Source: Acidovorax sp. T1 (GTDB taxonomy: Bacteria > Pseudomonadota > Gammaproteobacteria > Burkholderiales > Burkholderiaceae_C). Taken from it: a DNA stretch of 64,000 nt. Under the pieces are notes generated by a model, which worked only from the letters and a program-made list of their open reading frames with translations, had not been told where the DNA came from and ran no database searches. The stretch spans positions 1,434,001-1,498,000 of the forward strand of contig NZ_CP021648.1 of NCBI RefSeq assembly GCF_002176815.1, read 5' to 3'. Every line of letters starts with the position of its first letter. Position 1 is the first letter of the stretch. Positions 28,678-37,638 of this stretch are shown here, piece by piece. A program made the translations under genes and the position numbers.

Positions 28678-29439
28678 CTACAGAGCCCCGGACACGCGCT
28701 GATCTGGCGGGCAGATCCATGTATTTGCCACCCGGATTTCATGGGGAATGAACCGGGCTTTGTAGTTCATCTTTGCGCTTTCCTGGATCCAGTAACCCAG
28801 GTACACATGGGGCAGGCCCAAGGACCTGGCCTGGTCAATCTGCCACATCACGTTGTAGGTGCCATAGCTGCACTGTGCGTCTGGCGCATAGAACGTGTAG
28901 ACGGCCGAGAGACCATCTTCCAGGATGTCCAGGATGGACACCATCTTGAGTGCCCCCACCTCGCCAGACGCATCGAGCTCACGAAATTCGACGAGACGGG
29001 AGTTCACGCGGCTTTGCAGCAGAAACTGTGTGTATTGGTCGATGCTGTCATGGTCCATGCCACCGCCGGGGTGGCGGGCATTCTGGTACAGCCGGTACAG
29101 CTGGTAATGCTCGGGAACAAAGCACAACCTCAGTACCCTGGCCTGCAGGTGCCCATGGCGGGCAAAAGCGCGGCGCTGGCTGCGATCGGGCTTGAAATCG
29201 TGGACCTTGATGCGCAGGGGCACACAAGCCTGGCAACCGTCGCAGTAGGGGCGGTATGTGAACATGCCGCTGCGCCGGAATCCCTGGGCCACCAAGGCCG
29301 AATAGACATCGGTTTGAATCAGATGGCTGGGCGTGGCGACCTGTGACCGCGCCTGCCTGTCAGGCAGATAACTGCACGGATAGGGGGCTGTTGCGTAGAA
29401 CTGAAGCGTTTGCAGCGGGAGGTCGTTGAGTTGCGTCAT
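28678..29439 (-). CDS. bpt: Aspartate/glutamate leucyltransferase
   Basis: A 253-residue N-degron enzyme that transfers leucine from Leu-tRNA to proteins with N-terminal Asp or Glu, marking them for ClpAP via ClpS. The N-terminal cysteine cluster PYPCSYLP and [12 protein letters not shown] is characteristic of the ATE/Bpt family. The C-terminal domain has [15 protein letters not shown] and [11 protein letters not shown]. It follows aat by 17 bp, so the two aminoacyl-tRNA-protein transferases form an operon. Confidence 0.95.
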   Translation of the reverse strand: MTQLNDLPLQTLQFYATAPYPCSYLPDRQARSQVATPSHLIQTDVYSALVAQGFRRSGMFTYRPYCDGCQACVPLRIKVHDFKPDRSQRRAFARHGHLQARVLRLCFVPEHYQLYRLYQNARHPGGGMDHDSIDQYTQFLLQSRVNSRLVEFRELDASGEVGALKMVSILDILEDGLSAVYTFYAPDAQCSYGTYNVMWQIDQARSLGLPHVYLGYWIQESAKMNYKARFIPHEIRVANTWICPPDQRVSGAL

Positions 29440-29456
29440 GCCGTGGGCACCGGGGA

Positions 29457-30191
29457 TTACAACAGCTCGTTCCAGTATACGGGTTCAAAATGCCAAGGAA
29501 TGGGTGGCCGACTGCACTGTCTTTGGACATGTCGCACGAACTCCGCGCGTGGCATTTCGCGAGCGCCGAGGGATGCCAGGTGCGATGTGTTTTGCTGGCA
29601 GTCAATCAGTTCGATGCCATTGCGACGGCACATGCACACCAGCGCGGCCAGCGCGATCTTGGAGGCGTCCGTGGCATGGGCAAACATCGATTCGCCAAAT
29701 ACGGCGTGGCCGATTGCCACGCAATACAGCCCACCCGCCAGCTTTCCTTCCACCCATGTTTCGACGCTGTGCGCCATTCCTTGTGCGTGCAGCGCTTCGT
29801 AGGCAGCCACCATGTCGGGGACGATCCAGGTGCTGTTCTGTCCGTCCCGTGGGGTGCTGGAGCATGCCCGGATGACCTTGCCAAAGGCGGAGTCGATACG
29901 GATTTCACAGGCTGCGTTTGTGCGAAATCTCTGCAGGGTTTTTCGCAGGGAACGATGCAATCGGAATGCTGCCGCCTCCAGCACCATGCGAGGATCCGGT
30001 GCCCACCAGAGAATGGGCTGGCCGGTGCTGAACCATGGAAATGTGCCCTGAGTGTAGGCAGCGCGTAGATGCGCTGCGTCGAGGGTCCCGCCCGCTGCCA
30101 AGAGGCCAGGAGCAGGGCTGTCCGCTCCCCATGCGGTGGAAGGATCTGGCAAAGAATCCTCTGGCTCCAGCCAGGGCAGTTGAGGGGGCAT
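29457..30191 (-). CDS. aat: Leucyl/phenylalanyl-tRNA-protein transferase
   Basis: A 244-residue enzyme that adds Leu or Phe from aminoacyl-tRNA to N-terminal Lys or Arg, creating a primary N-degron. Family motifs are visible: [61 protein letters not shown] and [18 protein letters not shown]. Length is normal. It is upstream of bpt in the same operon, and downstream of a tRNA-Asn gene that is separated by its own terminator. Confidence 0.95.
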   Translation of the reverse strand: MPPQLPWLEPEDSLPDPSTAWGADSPAPGLLAAGGTLDAAHLRAAYTQGTFPWFSTGQPILWWAPDPRMVLEAAAFRLHRSLRKTLQRFRTNAACEIRIDSAFGKVIRACSSTPRDGQNSTWIVPDMVAAYEALHAQGMAHSVETWVEGKLAGGLYCVAIGHAVFGESMFAHATDASKIALAALVCMCRRNGIELIDCQQNTSHLASLGAREMPRAEFVRHVQRQCSRPPIPWHFEPVYWNELL

Positions 30192-30302
30192 ATTGCTACG
30201 TGTCAGGGGAGTAGGTAAAACACCTGGCTCAGTTTTGCGTTGGTATCAGGCTCAAAAAGTGGCTCAGTTCTCCGTCGGCGTCAACACCCGGTGCCGCAAA
30301 GC

Positions 30303-30330
30303 AAAAAGGCCACCCGTAAGGGTAGCCTTT
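30303..30330 (-). terminator. Terminator of tRNA-Asn (first copy)
   Basis: Stem of AAAGGC and ACCC with their complements around a GTAA loop, followed by a T-run when read on the minus strand. It separates the tRNA from aat. Confidence 0.85.
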
Positions 30331-30343
30331 AGCTGCCAATAGA

Positions 30344-30419
30344 TGGCTCCTCGACCTGGGCTCGAACCAGGGACCTACGGATTAACAGTCCGGCGCTCTA
30401 CCAACTGAGCTATCGAGGA
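30344..30419 (-). tRNA. tRNA-Asn (GUU), first copy
   Basis: A 76-nt cloverleaf on the minus strand. Acceptor TCCTCGA pairs with TCGAGGA, with discriminator G and an encoded CCA. The anticodon is GTT in CTGTTAAT, and the T-arm is CCTGGTTCGAGCCCAGG. A second gene at 52606 differs only at one D-arm position (CAGTTGG here, CAGTCGG there) and has the same orientation. Confidence 0.97.
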
Positions 30420-31088
30420 ATATGCTGTTCAACACACGTTGAAGCCCTGATTGTATAGTAAGTTTGCTACTGTTTTATGGGACCGGTTTTTGCGAATGAT
30501 TGCTGATTGTTGTAGTTTTTCGCTGGTTAGTGTCCTACCAGTGTCCCATGGGACACCGGCAGGACCCTGGGAGAGGGCAGGCCGACAGAACAAGCGGCGC
30601 GGAAAGCGCCGTGACGACGTGGCTGACCCAACGCATGGGGTTTGATGCAAACTGCTTCGCGAATGTAAGGGCCAAGCGCTCGAAACCGGTCAAGCGCGGT
30701 CCGTTCAGCGTCTGACTCTCCCTAACCTCCAGCGTAGCTGGTCCCAAAAAAAGGGCGAGCACATAAGCTCGCCCGGAATCATGTAGCTAAACGTTTATGC
30801 GACGCACCTCCTGCACGGCACCTTTCTTAAACGGCGGCGCTCCATTGCATACCTGGAGCATCACTTTGAGCCGAGCCCAAATGACAACTTCAGGGCAGAG
30901 CCACCTGGGTCTGACGTTTTCTGAAGTCGACGCGTGGGCGGTGCACTTTCAGCGCCTGGGTCTCAACCCACCGGCTTTAGCCGGTGGTTGTTGAGTCCCG
31001 AATCGTAGGGGGCGGTTTCGAGGTTGCTTCGATGCCGACACTTGAAGCTGAGGCTTCTCCGCCAACGACGACGAACGCAAGTTGCCCG
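30420..31088. other. 669-bp region between tRNA-Asn and the acyl-CoA cluster
   Basis: No recognisable gene. It contains the tRNA promoter region, a 16-bp perfect palindrome GTGTCCCATGGGACAC (30541-30556), a minus-strand terminator (30746-30774) and a hairpin of CACCGGC/GCCGGTG at 30969-30986. Short open frames exist on both strands but resemble nothing I know. Composition and structure suggest the decayed edge of an insertion. Confidence 0.5.
30746..30774 (-). terminator. Rho-independent terminator (minus strand)
   Basis: Stem GGGCGAGC/GCTCGCCC followed by seven T on the minus strand. It is the first strong terminator after the CaiB-family gene, 310 bp past its stop. Confidence 0.75.
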
Positions 31089-32351
31089 CTATGTTGGATC
31101 GGTGGCCTTGCCCGATTCCTCCAGCGAAAACCCGGCGGTCTGGCTTTTGTTGGCGGCCTGGATCGCCGCGCCGCTCGTGAGCATCCGCTCGACTGCTTCG
31201 CCTTCGACACCGAGCTCGGCGAGGACCTTCGACGTTTCCCAGCCGCGGGGCTGTGCGGCGCCCCGGGTCGATGGGTAGTCGCCGTCGAAACGGATCGATG
31301 CGCGGATGACCTTTGTCTTGCCTTCCGTGGGATGGTTTTCTTCCCGCAGAAGACCCACGGCGACGAGGTGCGGATCCTCTGGCAGCGACTCCAGGGTGTT
31401 GCAGGGCTGGACTGCGATGTCGGCGGCACGGAAAAGCGCCAGCCATTCAGCGCTCGTCTTTGCAACAAGCGGCGCGCCCCGGATCTCGAACCACTCCGAT
31501 ACATTGCGGGCCCGTGCCGCGACGGTGTTGAACCGGGGGTCGTCCAGCAGGTCGTCTCGCCCGGTGGCGGTCAGGAATGCCCGTACTTGCGAGTCCGTGT
31601 TGACGGTAAAGGAGATCCAGCCGTCCGCGGTGGCGACCGGCCTGTTGTGCGGACTGAGCAATCGCAGATCGCCGGCCGGTCCGACCGGCGGGTCGAAGCT
31701 GTGCTGCGCCAGGTGCTCCTGCATGACAAACGCGGCCATCGTCTCGAACATCGGGACTTCGATGCTGCAGCCTTCGCCACTCACGCCGCGCTGGACGAGC
31801 GCAGAGAGGATCGCGCCTGCAGCGATTTCTCCAGCGACATGGTCACAGATCAGCATGGGGACATAGGCCGGTGCGCCGTCGCGGCGCAGTGCCAGGCCCG
31901 CCATGCCGGTGGCGCCCTGAATGACGCTGTCGTATGTCGGCAGGCCGGCATATGGCCCATCCGTTCCGTACCCCGTGATCAGGCAATGGATCTTGTCGGG
32001 GTGGCGCGCCCGCACGGTCTCGGCGTCCAGGCCCAGCCGGGCCAGCGCGTCCGGCCGCATGTTCGCGACGATGACATCGGCTGTTTCCAACAGCTGGTTG
32101 AGCGCCGCGCGTGCCTCCTTCGCCTTCAGGTCGAGACAGACGTTCCGCTTGCCACGGTTGAGGTGGAGGTAAGTGCCGGAGTGTTCGCCGGTGGGCGAAA
32201 GTCCGCCGAGGCCACGCATCAGGTCTCCGCCCGGGCTTTCGACCTTGATGACTTCCGCACCGTACTGGCCCAATCGCCAGGTGCATACCGGCCCGACCAC
32301 CACGCTGGTCAGGTCCAGTATGCGGATGCCTTTGAGTGGTTCGAAACTCAT
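31089..32351 (-). CDS. CaiB/BaiF family CoA-transferase
   Basis: A 420-residue class III CoA-transferase that moves CoA between carboxylic acids. The N-terminal block LKGIRILDLTSVVVGPVCTW is split here as LKGIRILDLT and SVVVGPVCTW. The catalytic Asp lies in LPTYDSVIQGATG, as in formyl-CoA transferase. The ATG at 32351 overlaps the stop of the hydratase gene by 4 bp (ATGA), so the two are translationally coupled. With the hydratase and a Bug-type binding protein it forms a cluster resembling those for unsaturated dicarboxylates (mesaconate/itaconate/citramalate type). The substrate is an inference. Confidence 0.92.
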   Translation of the reverse strand: MSFEPLKGIRILDLTSVVVGPVCTWRLGQYGAEVIKVESPGGDLMRGLGGLSPTGEHSGTYLHLNRGKRNVCLDLKAKEARAALNQLLETADVIVANMRPDALARLGLDAETVRARHPDKIHCLITGYGTDGPYAGLPTYDSVIQGATGMAGLALRRDGAPAYVPMLICDHVAGEIAAGAILSALVQRGVSGEGCSIEVPMFETMAAFVMQEHLAQHSFDPPVGPAGDLRLLSPHNRPVATADGWISFTVNTDSQVRAFLTATGRDDLLDDPRFNTVAARARNVSEWFEIRGAPLVAKTSAEWLALFRAADIAVQPCNTLESLPEDPHLVAVGLLREENHPTEGKTKVIRASIRFDGDYPSTRGAAQPRGWETSKVLAELGVEGEAVERMLTSGAAIQAANKSQTAGFSLEESGKATDPT

Positions 32352-33196
32352 GATGTTTGCACCTCCATCACCGCGCAAAGGCGCCCGTCGTCGTCCAGCA
32401 CATGGACCTCGAAATGGTCGGCAACCTTCGCTCCGACCAGGTTCAGTGGACGATTGCAAAACAGCGGCGCGACATGCCGCGTCTTCCAGTGGCGGGGCGC
32501 CAACTGCATTTCGCGCAATGCGAACTCGGTCATCAGCAGGTTCGTCAGGCCACCGTTGACCACCAGGTCGGGCAGACCTTCGACGTCCCTTGCGTACTGC
32601 CTGTCGAGGTGGATCTTGTGCGAGTTGAAGCCCAAGGCAGAGTATTGGAACAGCAGGGTTTCGTCGGCGACCAAGGTCTTCTTCGCCAACACTTCGCCCG
32701 GAACCGGTGACGCCGGAATGCTTTTGGTGGCCGCAGCGGCCGTTGCGGGTGCAGCCCCCAGGAGGGCATAAGTCTGCGTTTCGCTCAAGGCGAGCACTCC
32801 CTCGCGCATGAGCCGATGCCCGATGGTGACGAGCGCCATGCGTCCGCCAGCGCCCTCCTTTTCCACAATCTTCTCTACCGAACTGAGCCGCTGTACAACG
32901 GCGCCGATTGGGATGTCCGAGACGCAGCTCACGGCGCGCCCGACGATCATCAAGCGCGGCAGGCCCAGGTCAGGAAGAGGGACCCCCAAGCCTGGAAAAC
33001 CGTCGCCGCGCAGTGCGCTGCGCTGCGTATCCGCACCCATCAGGATGAATTGCCAGCCCCGTGGCAGCGAGGCGCCTTCGCGCAGGAGGTCTGGGTCCTG
33101 ATCCAGCATGGCCGCAACCCGCCTTGCTGAAGCTAACGCGCAGATTTCCGTGCGGACGACCGAATTCCCGGTGCCGCTTGTCAGTTCGGCGTTCAT
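32348..33196 (-). CDS. HTD2/MaoC-like acyl-CoA hydratase
   Basis: A 282-residue hot-dog-fold protein of the HTD2 / mesaconyl-C4-CoA hydratase type. The N-terminal half has LPRGWQFILMGADTQ, then LPRLMIVGRAVSCVSDIPIG. The C-terminal half has the second hot-dog unit with LLMTEFALREM and HVAPLFCNRPLNLVGAK. Such enzymes add water to enoyl-CoA thioesters. The ATG at 33196 overlaps the upstream gene's stop by 4 bp and the gene itself overlaps the CoA-transferase by 4 bp, so three genes are tightly coupled. The exact substrate cannot be told. Confidence 0.85.
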   Translation of the reverse strand: MNAELTSGTGNSVVRTEICALASARRVAAMLDQDPDLLREGASLPRGWQFILMGADTQRSALRGDGFPGLGVPLPDLGLPRLMIVGRAVSCVSDIPIGAVVQRLSSVEKIVEKEGAGGRMALVTIGHRLMREGVLALSETQTYALLGAAPATAAAATKSIPASPVPGEVLAKKTLVADETLLFQYSALGFNSHKIHLDRQYARDVEGLPDLVVNGGLTNLLMTEFALREMQLAPRHWKTRHVAPLFCNRPLNLVGAKVADHFEVHVLDDDGRLCAVMEVQTS

Positions 33197-34191
33197 TCGC
33201 CGACCTTTACATCCGCACGGCGGACCACGTCTTCCCACTTGGCCCGCTCCGCCAGGATGTACCTGGCGAATTCTTCCGGCGTGGAGCCCACCGGCTCGGC
33301 TCCCATCTCGACGTATTGCTTGTGAATGTCGGGCTGCTTGAGGGCCAGGGCGGCCTGTTTCGACAGTTGGGCGACGATCGGGCCCGGAGTGCCGTGGGGC
33401 GCCCACAGGCCATACCAGGTGCTGATGTTGAAACCGGGCAGGCCCGACTCGGCCACGGTGGGCACGTCCGGCAAGGCGGAGGAGCGCTTGGCGGTAGTCA
33501 CGGCAATGGCGCGCAGCTTGCCCGATTTGATGAACGGCATCGCCGAAGGCATCGAGTCGAACATCAGCTGGATCTGCCCGCCCATCAGGTCGGTCAAGGC
33601 CGGGGCACTGCCCTTGTATGGCACGTGCTGCATGGCCACCTTGGCGGCGAGCTTGAAGGATTCGCCCGCCAGATGCTGCGAGGAAGCATTGCCTGGAGAT
33701 CCGAAATTCAAGCGCTCGCGTCCGGACTTGGCCAGCGCGATCAGGTCGGCGACCGTCTTGATCGGCGAGTTGATGTTGACCACCAGGACCAGCGGCACCT
33801 CGGCCAGTTGCGTGATGGGCTCAAAGTCTTTCACGGCGTCGTATCGCATCTTCGTCTGGACGATCGGCGTGATGATGTGCAGCGAAGCGTTCGAGAGAAG
33901 GGTGTAGCCATTTGGAGTGGCGCGTGCCACTGCTTCGGCCCCGATCATTCCGCTTGCGCCCGGCTTGTTGTCTATGACGAAGGTCTGGCCCATCGCAGCG
34001 CCCATCTTCACGGCGACAAGCCGGGTCAGAAGGTCGGTGGGGCCGCCCGGCGGGAAGGGCAATACCAGGCGGATCGATTGACGGGGGTAATCCTGCGCGT
34101 GGCTCGATAACGGCAATGCGCCAAGAGCGCTCAGCAGGGGCAGCGTAATCCACGCACGGCGCCGGGAAAGGCCATTCAATAAATCGTTCAT
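33193..34191 (-). CDS. Bug family (tripartite tricarboxylate transporter) substrate-binding protein
   Basis: A 332-residue periplasmic binding protein. The signal peptide covers residues 1-32, ending in SSHA. The mature protein has the Bug hallmarks RLVLPFPPGGPTDLLTRLVA, VIDNKPGASGMIGAEAVA and YDAVKDFEPITQLAEVPLVL. Bug proteins bind small carboxylates and are very numerous in Burkholderiales. The ATG at 34191 has AAGGAG at the right distance; longer frames are less likely. No TctA/TctB membrane partners are nearby. It is first in the operon with the hydratase and CoA-transferase, divergent from the LysR gene. Confidence 0.93.
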   Translation of the reverse strand: MNDLLNGLSRRRAWITLPLLSALGALPLSSHAQDYPRQSIRLVLPFPPGGPTDLLTRLVAVKMGAAMGQTFVIDNKPGASGMIGAEAVARATPNGYTLLSNASLHIITPIVQTKMRYDAVKDFEPITQLAEVPLVLVVNINSPIKTVADLIALAKSGRERLNFGSPGNASSQHLAGESFKLAAKVAMQHVPYKGSAPALTDLMGGQIQLMFDSMPSAMPFIKSGKLRAIAVTTAKRSSALPDVPTVAESGLPGFNISTWYGLWAPHGTPGPIVAQLSKQAALALKQPDIHKQYVEMGAEPVGSTPEEFARYILAERAKWEDVVRRADVKVGE

Positions 34192-35252
34192 GTTTGTCTC
34201 CTTGGTCATGGCCGCCCGTCGCCCGCCGCCGGTGGCGGATGCGCGATGGCCCATTTGCAGCGCAAATCTTATTCGTGCATCGCGTCGGCGACAATCTCGC
34301 AATTTGTGCCACATATGTTGACCCATGATTGACAATCAGCTGGACCTGAACCTGCTGCGGCTGTTCATCACGATGGTGGAGTCGCCGTCGCTGACAGCAG
34401 CGGCCGCAGCCAGCGGCATGACGCGATCCAACGCGTCGCGACGTTTGAAGCTATTGGAGAACGCGGTCGGGGCGCAGTTGATGCGGCGTACCACCCGCCA
34501 TGTGGAATTGACCGAGGCAGGACAATTTCTTTACACGCACGCCCTGCGAATGCAGGAAGAGTTGGACGCGGCCAGGAGTTCGATCGATAGCCTCGGGCAG
34601 ACATTGAGAGGCGATGTCCGAATACGTGTGCCGACAGGGCTGGCGCATCTGTATCTCACCCCAGTCCTCCTCGAATTCGCCAAAAGCCACCGGCAGATTT
34701 CCTTGCGGGTCGCGATTAACGACAGTATCGGCGACCTTATCTCGGCGGAAGTCGATGTCGCCCTCAAGGTAACCTCGCAGCCGCCGGAAGACCATGTCGC
34801 AAAACGGATTTGCGACGTCAGTTGGTGCCTGTGCGCATCCACCGCTTTTTTGAATGCCCGGCCTCCAATCACACAACTGGCAGACCTGGAAGGATGCGAC
34901 CTGATAACACCCCAATCCCTGGGCCGTCGGTTCAACATGAAACTGCGGATAGACGGCGTGTCTCACACCCTTCGGGCAAATCCGAGAATCCAGTCTGGAG
35001 ACTATCCTTTCTTGTTCGAGTCCATGATGGCGGGGCTCGGCGTTGCCCTTCTGCCTCGGTATGCGGTCTGGCGGGCGATTCAAGCGGGCGGGGCGAGGGC
35101 CCTGATGGCCACCCAAATTCCCCCGTCTATGGCCACCTCAAACTCCCCCACCTGAACTGATCGGGGATAGGGGTTTAACGCCGGCGTCGTCGGCACCTGT
35201 TGGCAGGACATTGATCCAGTCTTCCCCGAGGGAAGGCCAAGGAGTGAATGTC

Positions 35253-37073
35253 TTGAAGTCCAACCAACGCGCCACCATAGAGACACTGCTGGAGCGCAAC
35301 ACATCGCAACGCGAGATCGCCCGCATCACGGGCATCGACCGCAAGACGGTCAGGAGCTACCACCAGCGCTGGCTGGAGCAACTGCAGTCAAATTCCCCCG
35401 GGGTGGCCACCGGCTCGGCAGGTCAAATTCCCCCACCCTGGCCACCGGCTCCTGGGCCGGTGGCCACCTCCCTGTGCGAACCCTGGCGCGAGTTCATCGA
35501 AGCCCAGCTGCGGCTGAAGCGAAACGCCACGGCCATCTACCAGGACCTGGTCGACCAGCACGGCTTTGATGGCCAGTACAACTCGGTCAAACGCTTCTGT
35601 GCAAAGTTGCGGCACAAGGAGCCCGAGCAGTTCGATCGCCTGTCCTTCCTGCCCGGCGAGGAGATGCAGGTGGACTACGGCGAGGGCGCGCCCACCCGCG
35701 TGCCCGGCAGCGACCGGTACCGCAAGCCCCGCCTGTTCGTGGCCACCTTGCGGTATTCCCGTGCCAGTTTCCGGTGCGTGGTCTGGAAGTCCAGCCAGCA
35801 GATCTGGGCCGAGCTGCACGAGCGGGCCCTGCGGTACTTCGGGGGCTGCCCCCAGTACGTGGTGCTGGACAATCTGAAGGAAGGCGTCCTCAAGCCCGAC
35901 CTGTACGAGCCCGATCTCAACCCGGTGTACGCCGCCGCCCTGGCGCACTACGGCGTGGTGGCCGACCCGGCGCGGGTGCGAGACCCCAACCGCAAGGGCA
36001 CGGTGGAGCATGCCATCGGCCATACCCAGGCCACGGCCTTGAAGGGCCGGCGCTTTGAGTCCATCGAGGCCCAGAACGAGTTCCTGGCGCACTGGGAGAA
36101 GAGCTGGGCATCCAAGCGCATCCACGGCACCGAGCGACGCCAGGTGCAGGCCATGTTCGAGGAAGAGCGCAGCCACCTCAAACCCCTGCCAGTGCTGGGA
36201 ATGCAGTATTTCGACGAGGCGGTGCGCACCGTCTGCGACGACAGCTGTGTGCGGGTGGATCACAGCAGCTACGCCGCTCGCCCGGCGAACATCGGCTCCA
36301 AGGTGTTGGTGCGCATCTACGCCCAGCGCATCGAGATTCGTGACATGCACACCCGTGCCTTGCTGCGCACCCACGCCAAGGCCGAGCGTCCCGGCACGGT
36401 GATTCTGCCCATGGAGGAGCGGGTGTTCAATCCGTCTCGCGAGACCCGCCTGATCCTGCGTCAGGCCGGCGAGATTGGTGAGCACGCCAGCCGGCTGTGT
36501 GAGCTGCTCTTTGCCATCGAGGGTCGTGTCGGGCAGCGCAAGCTCTGGGGCATTGTGGGACTCATGCGCCGTTACCCGGCGCACTGCATCAATGCCGCCT
36601 GCGCCCAGGCCCTGGAGCAAGGGGTCTACAGCTACAAGCGCGTGCTGGCGCTGACCGAAGCCCTCTTTGCCCAGGCGATGGCGGCCATCGAGGCTACCTG
36701 CGGCGAAGCACCCGCCGCCGGTGCCCACGCGCTGACGCAGCAGCATGAGCTCATCCGAGACGCTGAGGAGTACAGCGATCTCTTCGCGCTCGCCGCCGCC
36801 ACGGCAAACACCACCACCACCACCACCACCACCACCAACCAACAACACCAACCAACGCACCGGGAGTTCAGCCATGAACATGATCGAGATCGAACGCGCG
36901 CTGCGCGAGCTGCGCCTGTCCGGCATCGCCGAGACCCTGTCCACCCGCGTGATGCAGGCCCAGGCCGCCCAGCAGCCTTTCCTGGAGACCTTCGCCGCCA
37001 TGCTGCAAGACGAGCTGGACCGCCGGCGCTCTCGCCTGACCGAGCGCCGCTTCAAGCGCTCGGGTCTGGATGA
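35253..37073 (+). CDS. istA: IS21 transposase IstA
   Basis: A DDE transposase of about 606 residues if started at the TTG at 35253, which has AAGGAG 8 bp upstream (a TTG at 35211 and a GTG at 35244 are also in frame). The N-terminal HTH is ERNTSQREIARITGIDRKTV. The catalytic core includes EEMQVDYGEGAP, then QYVVLDNLKEGVLKP, and RKGTVEHAIGHTQ. Two features are odd. Near residues 45-65 it encodes a Ser/Pro/Gly stretch from copies of the IS terminal repeat. The C-terminus runs through a nine-Thr tract into an Arg/His/Ala-rich tail that overlaps istB by 200 bp, whereas IstA normally ends before istB. A lost stop codon is likely. Confidence 0.9.
   Translation: MKSNQRATIETLLERNTSQREIARITGIDRKTVRSYHQRWLEQLQSNSPGVATGSAGQIPPPWPPAPGPVATSLCEPWREFIEAQLRLKRNATAIYQDLVDQHGFDGQYNSVKRFCAKLRHKEPEQFDRLSFLPGEEMQVDYGEGAPTRVPGSDRYRKPRLFVATLRYSRASFRCVVWKSSQQIWAELHERALRYFGGCPQYVVLDNLKEGVLKPDLYEPDLNPVYAAALAHYGVVADPARVRDPNRKGTVEHAIGHTQATALKGRRFESIEAQNEFLAHWEKSWASKRIHGTERRQVQAMFEEERSHLKPLPVLGMQYFDEAVRTVCDDSCVRVDHSSYAARPANIGSKVLVRIYAQRIEIRDMHTRALLRTHAKAERPGTVILPMEERVFNPSRETRLILRQAGEIGEHASRLCELLFAIEGRVGQRKLWGIVGLMRRYPAHCINAACAQALEQGVYSYKRVLALTEALFAQAMAAIEATCGEAPAAGAHALTQQHELIRDAEEYSDLFALAAATANTTTTTTTTTNQQHQPTHREFSHEHDRDRTRAARAAPVRHRRDPVHPRDAGPGRPAAFPGDLRRHAARRAGPPALSPDRAPLQALGSG
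36810..36836 (+). repeat. (ACC)9 microsatellite at the 3' end of istA
   Basis: Nine consecutive ACC triplets read as nine Thr in the IstA frame, 37 bp before the istB start codon. Confidence 0.95.
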
Positions 37074-37638
37074 GCGCCCCTCGCTGGCTGACTTCGACTG
37101 GCGTTTCAACCCGAAGCTGCCGCGCAGCGCCTGCTTCGAGTTGCACACCCTGAAGTTCATCGGCGAGGGGGCCAACGCGCTGATCATCGGCAAGCCGGGC
37201 ACCGGCAAGAGCCATGTGGCCAAGGCCGTGGCCTACCAGGCCACGCTGCAGGGCTATGACGTGCGTTACCTGGAAGCCGACACCGAGTTCGCCCGTTACG
37301 CGCTGGCCACTACGGCAGAGCGCACCGAGCTGCTCAAGGACTGGGTCGCGCCGGACCTGCTCGTCCTCGATGACCTGTTCCTGGCCAGACGCATCAGCGA
37401 GCATGCCGCTGAAGTCCTACAGGCCATCGTGCACCAGCGCTACAAGCTGCGCCGCGCTGTTCTCATCACGTCCAACCGCGTGGTGCAGGACTGGGGCAAA
37501 TACCTCGGCGACGCCACCATGGCCAGCACCATCCTGGATCGCCTCATGCACCGCTGCGCGATGCTGGAGTTCGAGGGCAAGAGCTACCGCCTCAAGGAGG
37601 CCGCTGCACGCATCGCCATCACACCCGAGTCGTCATAA
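36874..37638 (+). CDS. istB: IS21 helper ATPase IstB
   Basis: A 254-residue AAA+ ATPase that assists IstA in target capture and transposition. Walker A is IIGKPGTGKSHVAKA and Walker B is LLVLDDLFL; TSNRVVQDWGKYLGD is the conserved C-terminal block. The ATG at 36874 is preceded by GGGAG. The N-terminus MNMIEIERALRELRLSGIAE (20 residues) matches the family start. It overlaps the extended istA frame. It appears intact. Confidence 0.95.
   Translation: MNMIEIERALRELRLSGIAETLSTRVMQAQAAQQPFLETFAAMLQDELDRRRSRLTERRFKRSGLDERPSLADFDWRFNPKLPRSACFELHTLKFIGEGANALIIGKPGTGKSHVAKAVAYQATLQGYDVRYLEADTEFARYALATTAERTELLKDWVAPDLLVLDDLFLARRISEHAAEVLQAIVHQRYKLRRAVLITSNRVVQDWGKYLGDATMASTILDRLMHRCAMLEFEGKSYRLKEAAARIAITPESS

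Noticed and set aside
30535..30762. 75-codon frame on the minus strand near tRNA-Asn as a small gene
   Set aside because: No ribosome-binding site, no recognisable family, and it spans a palindrome and a terminator.
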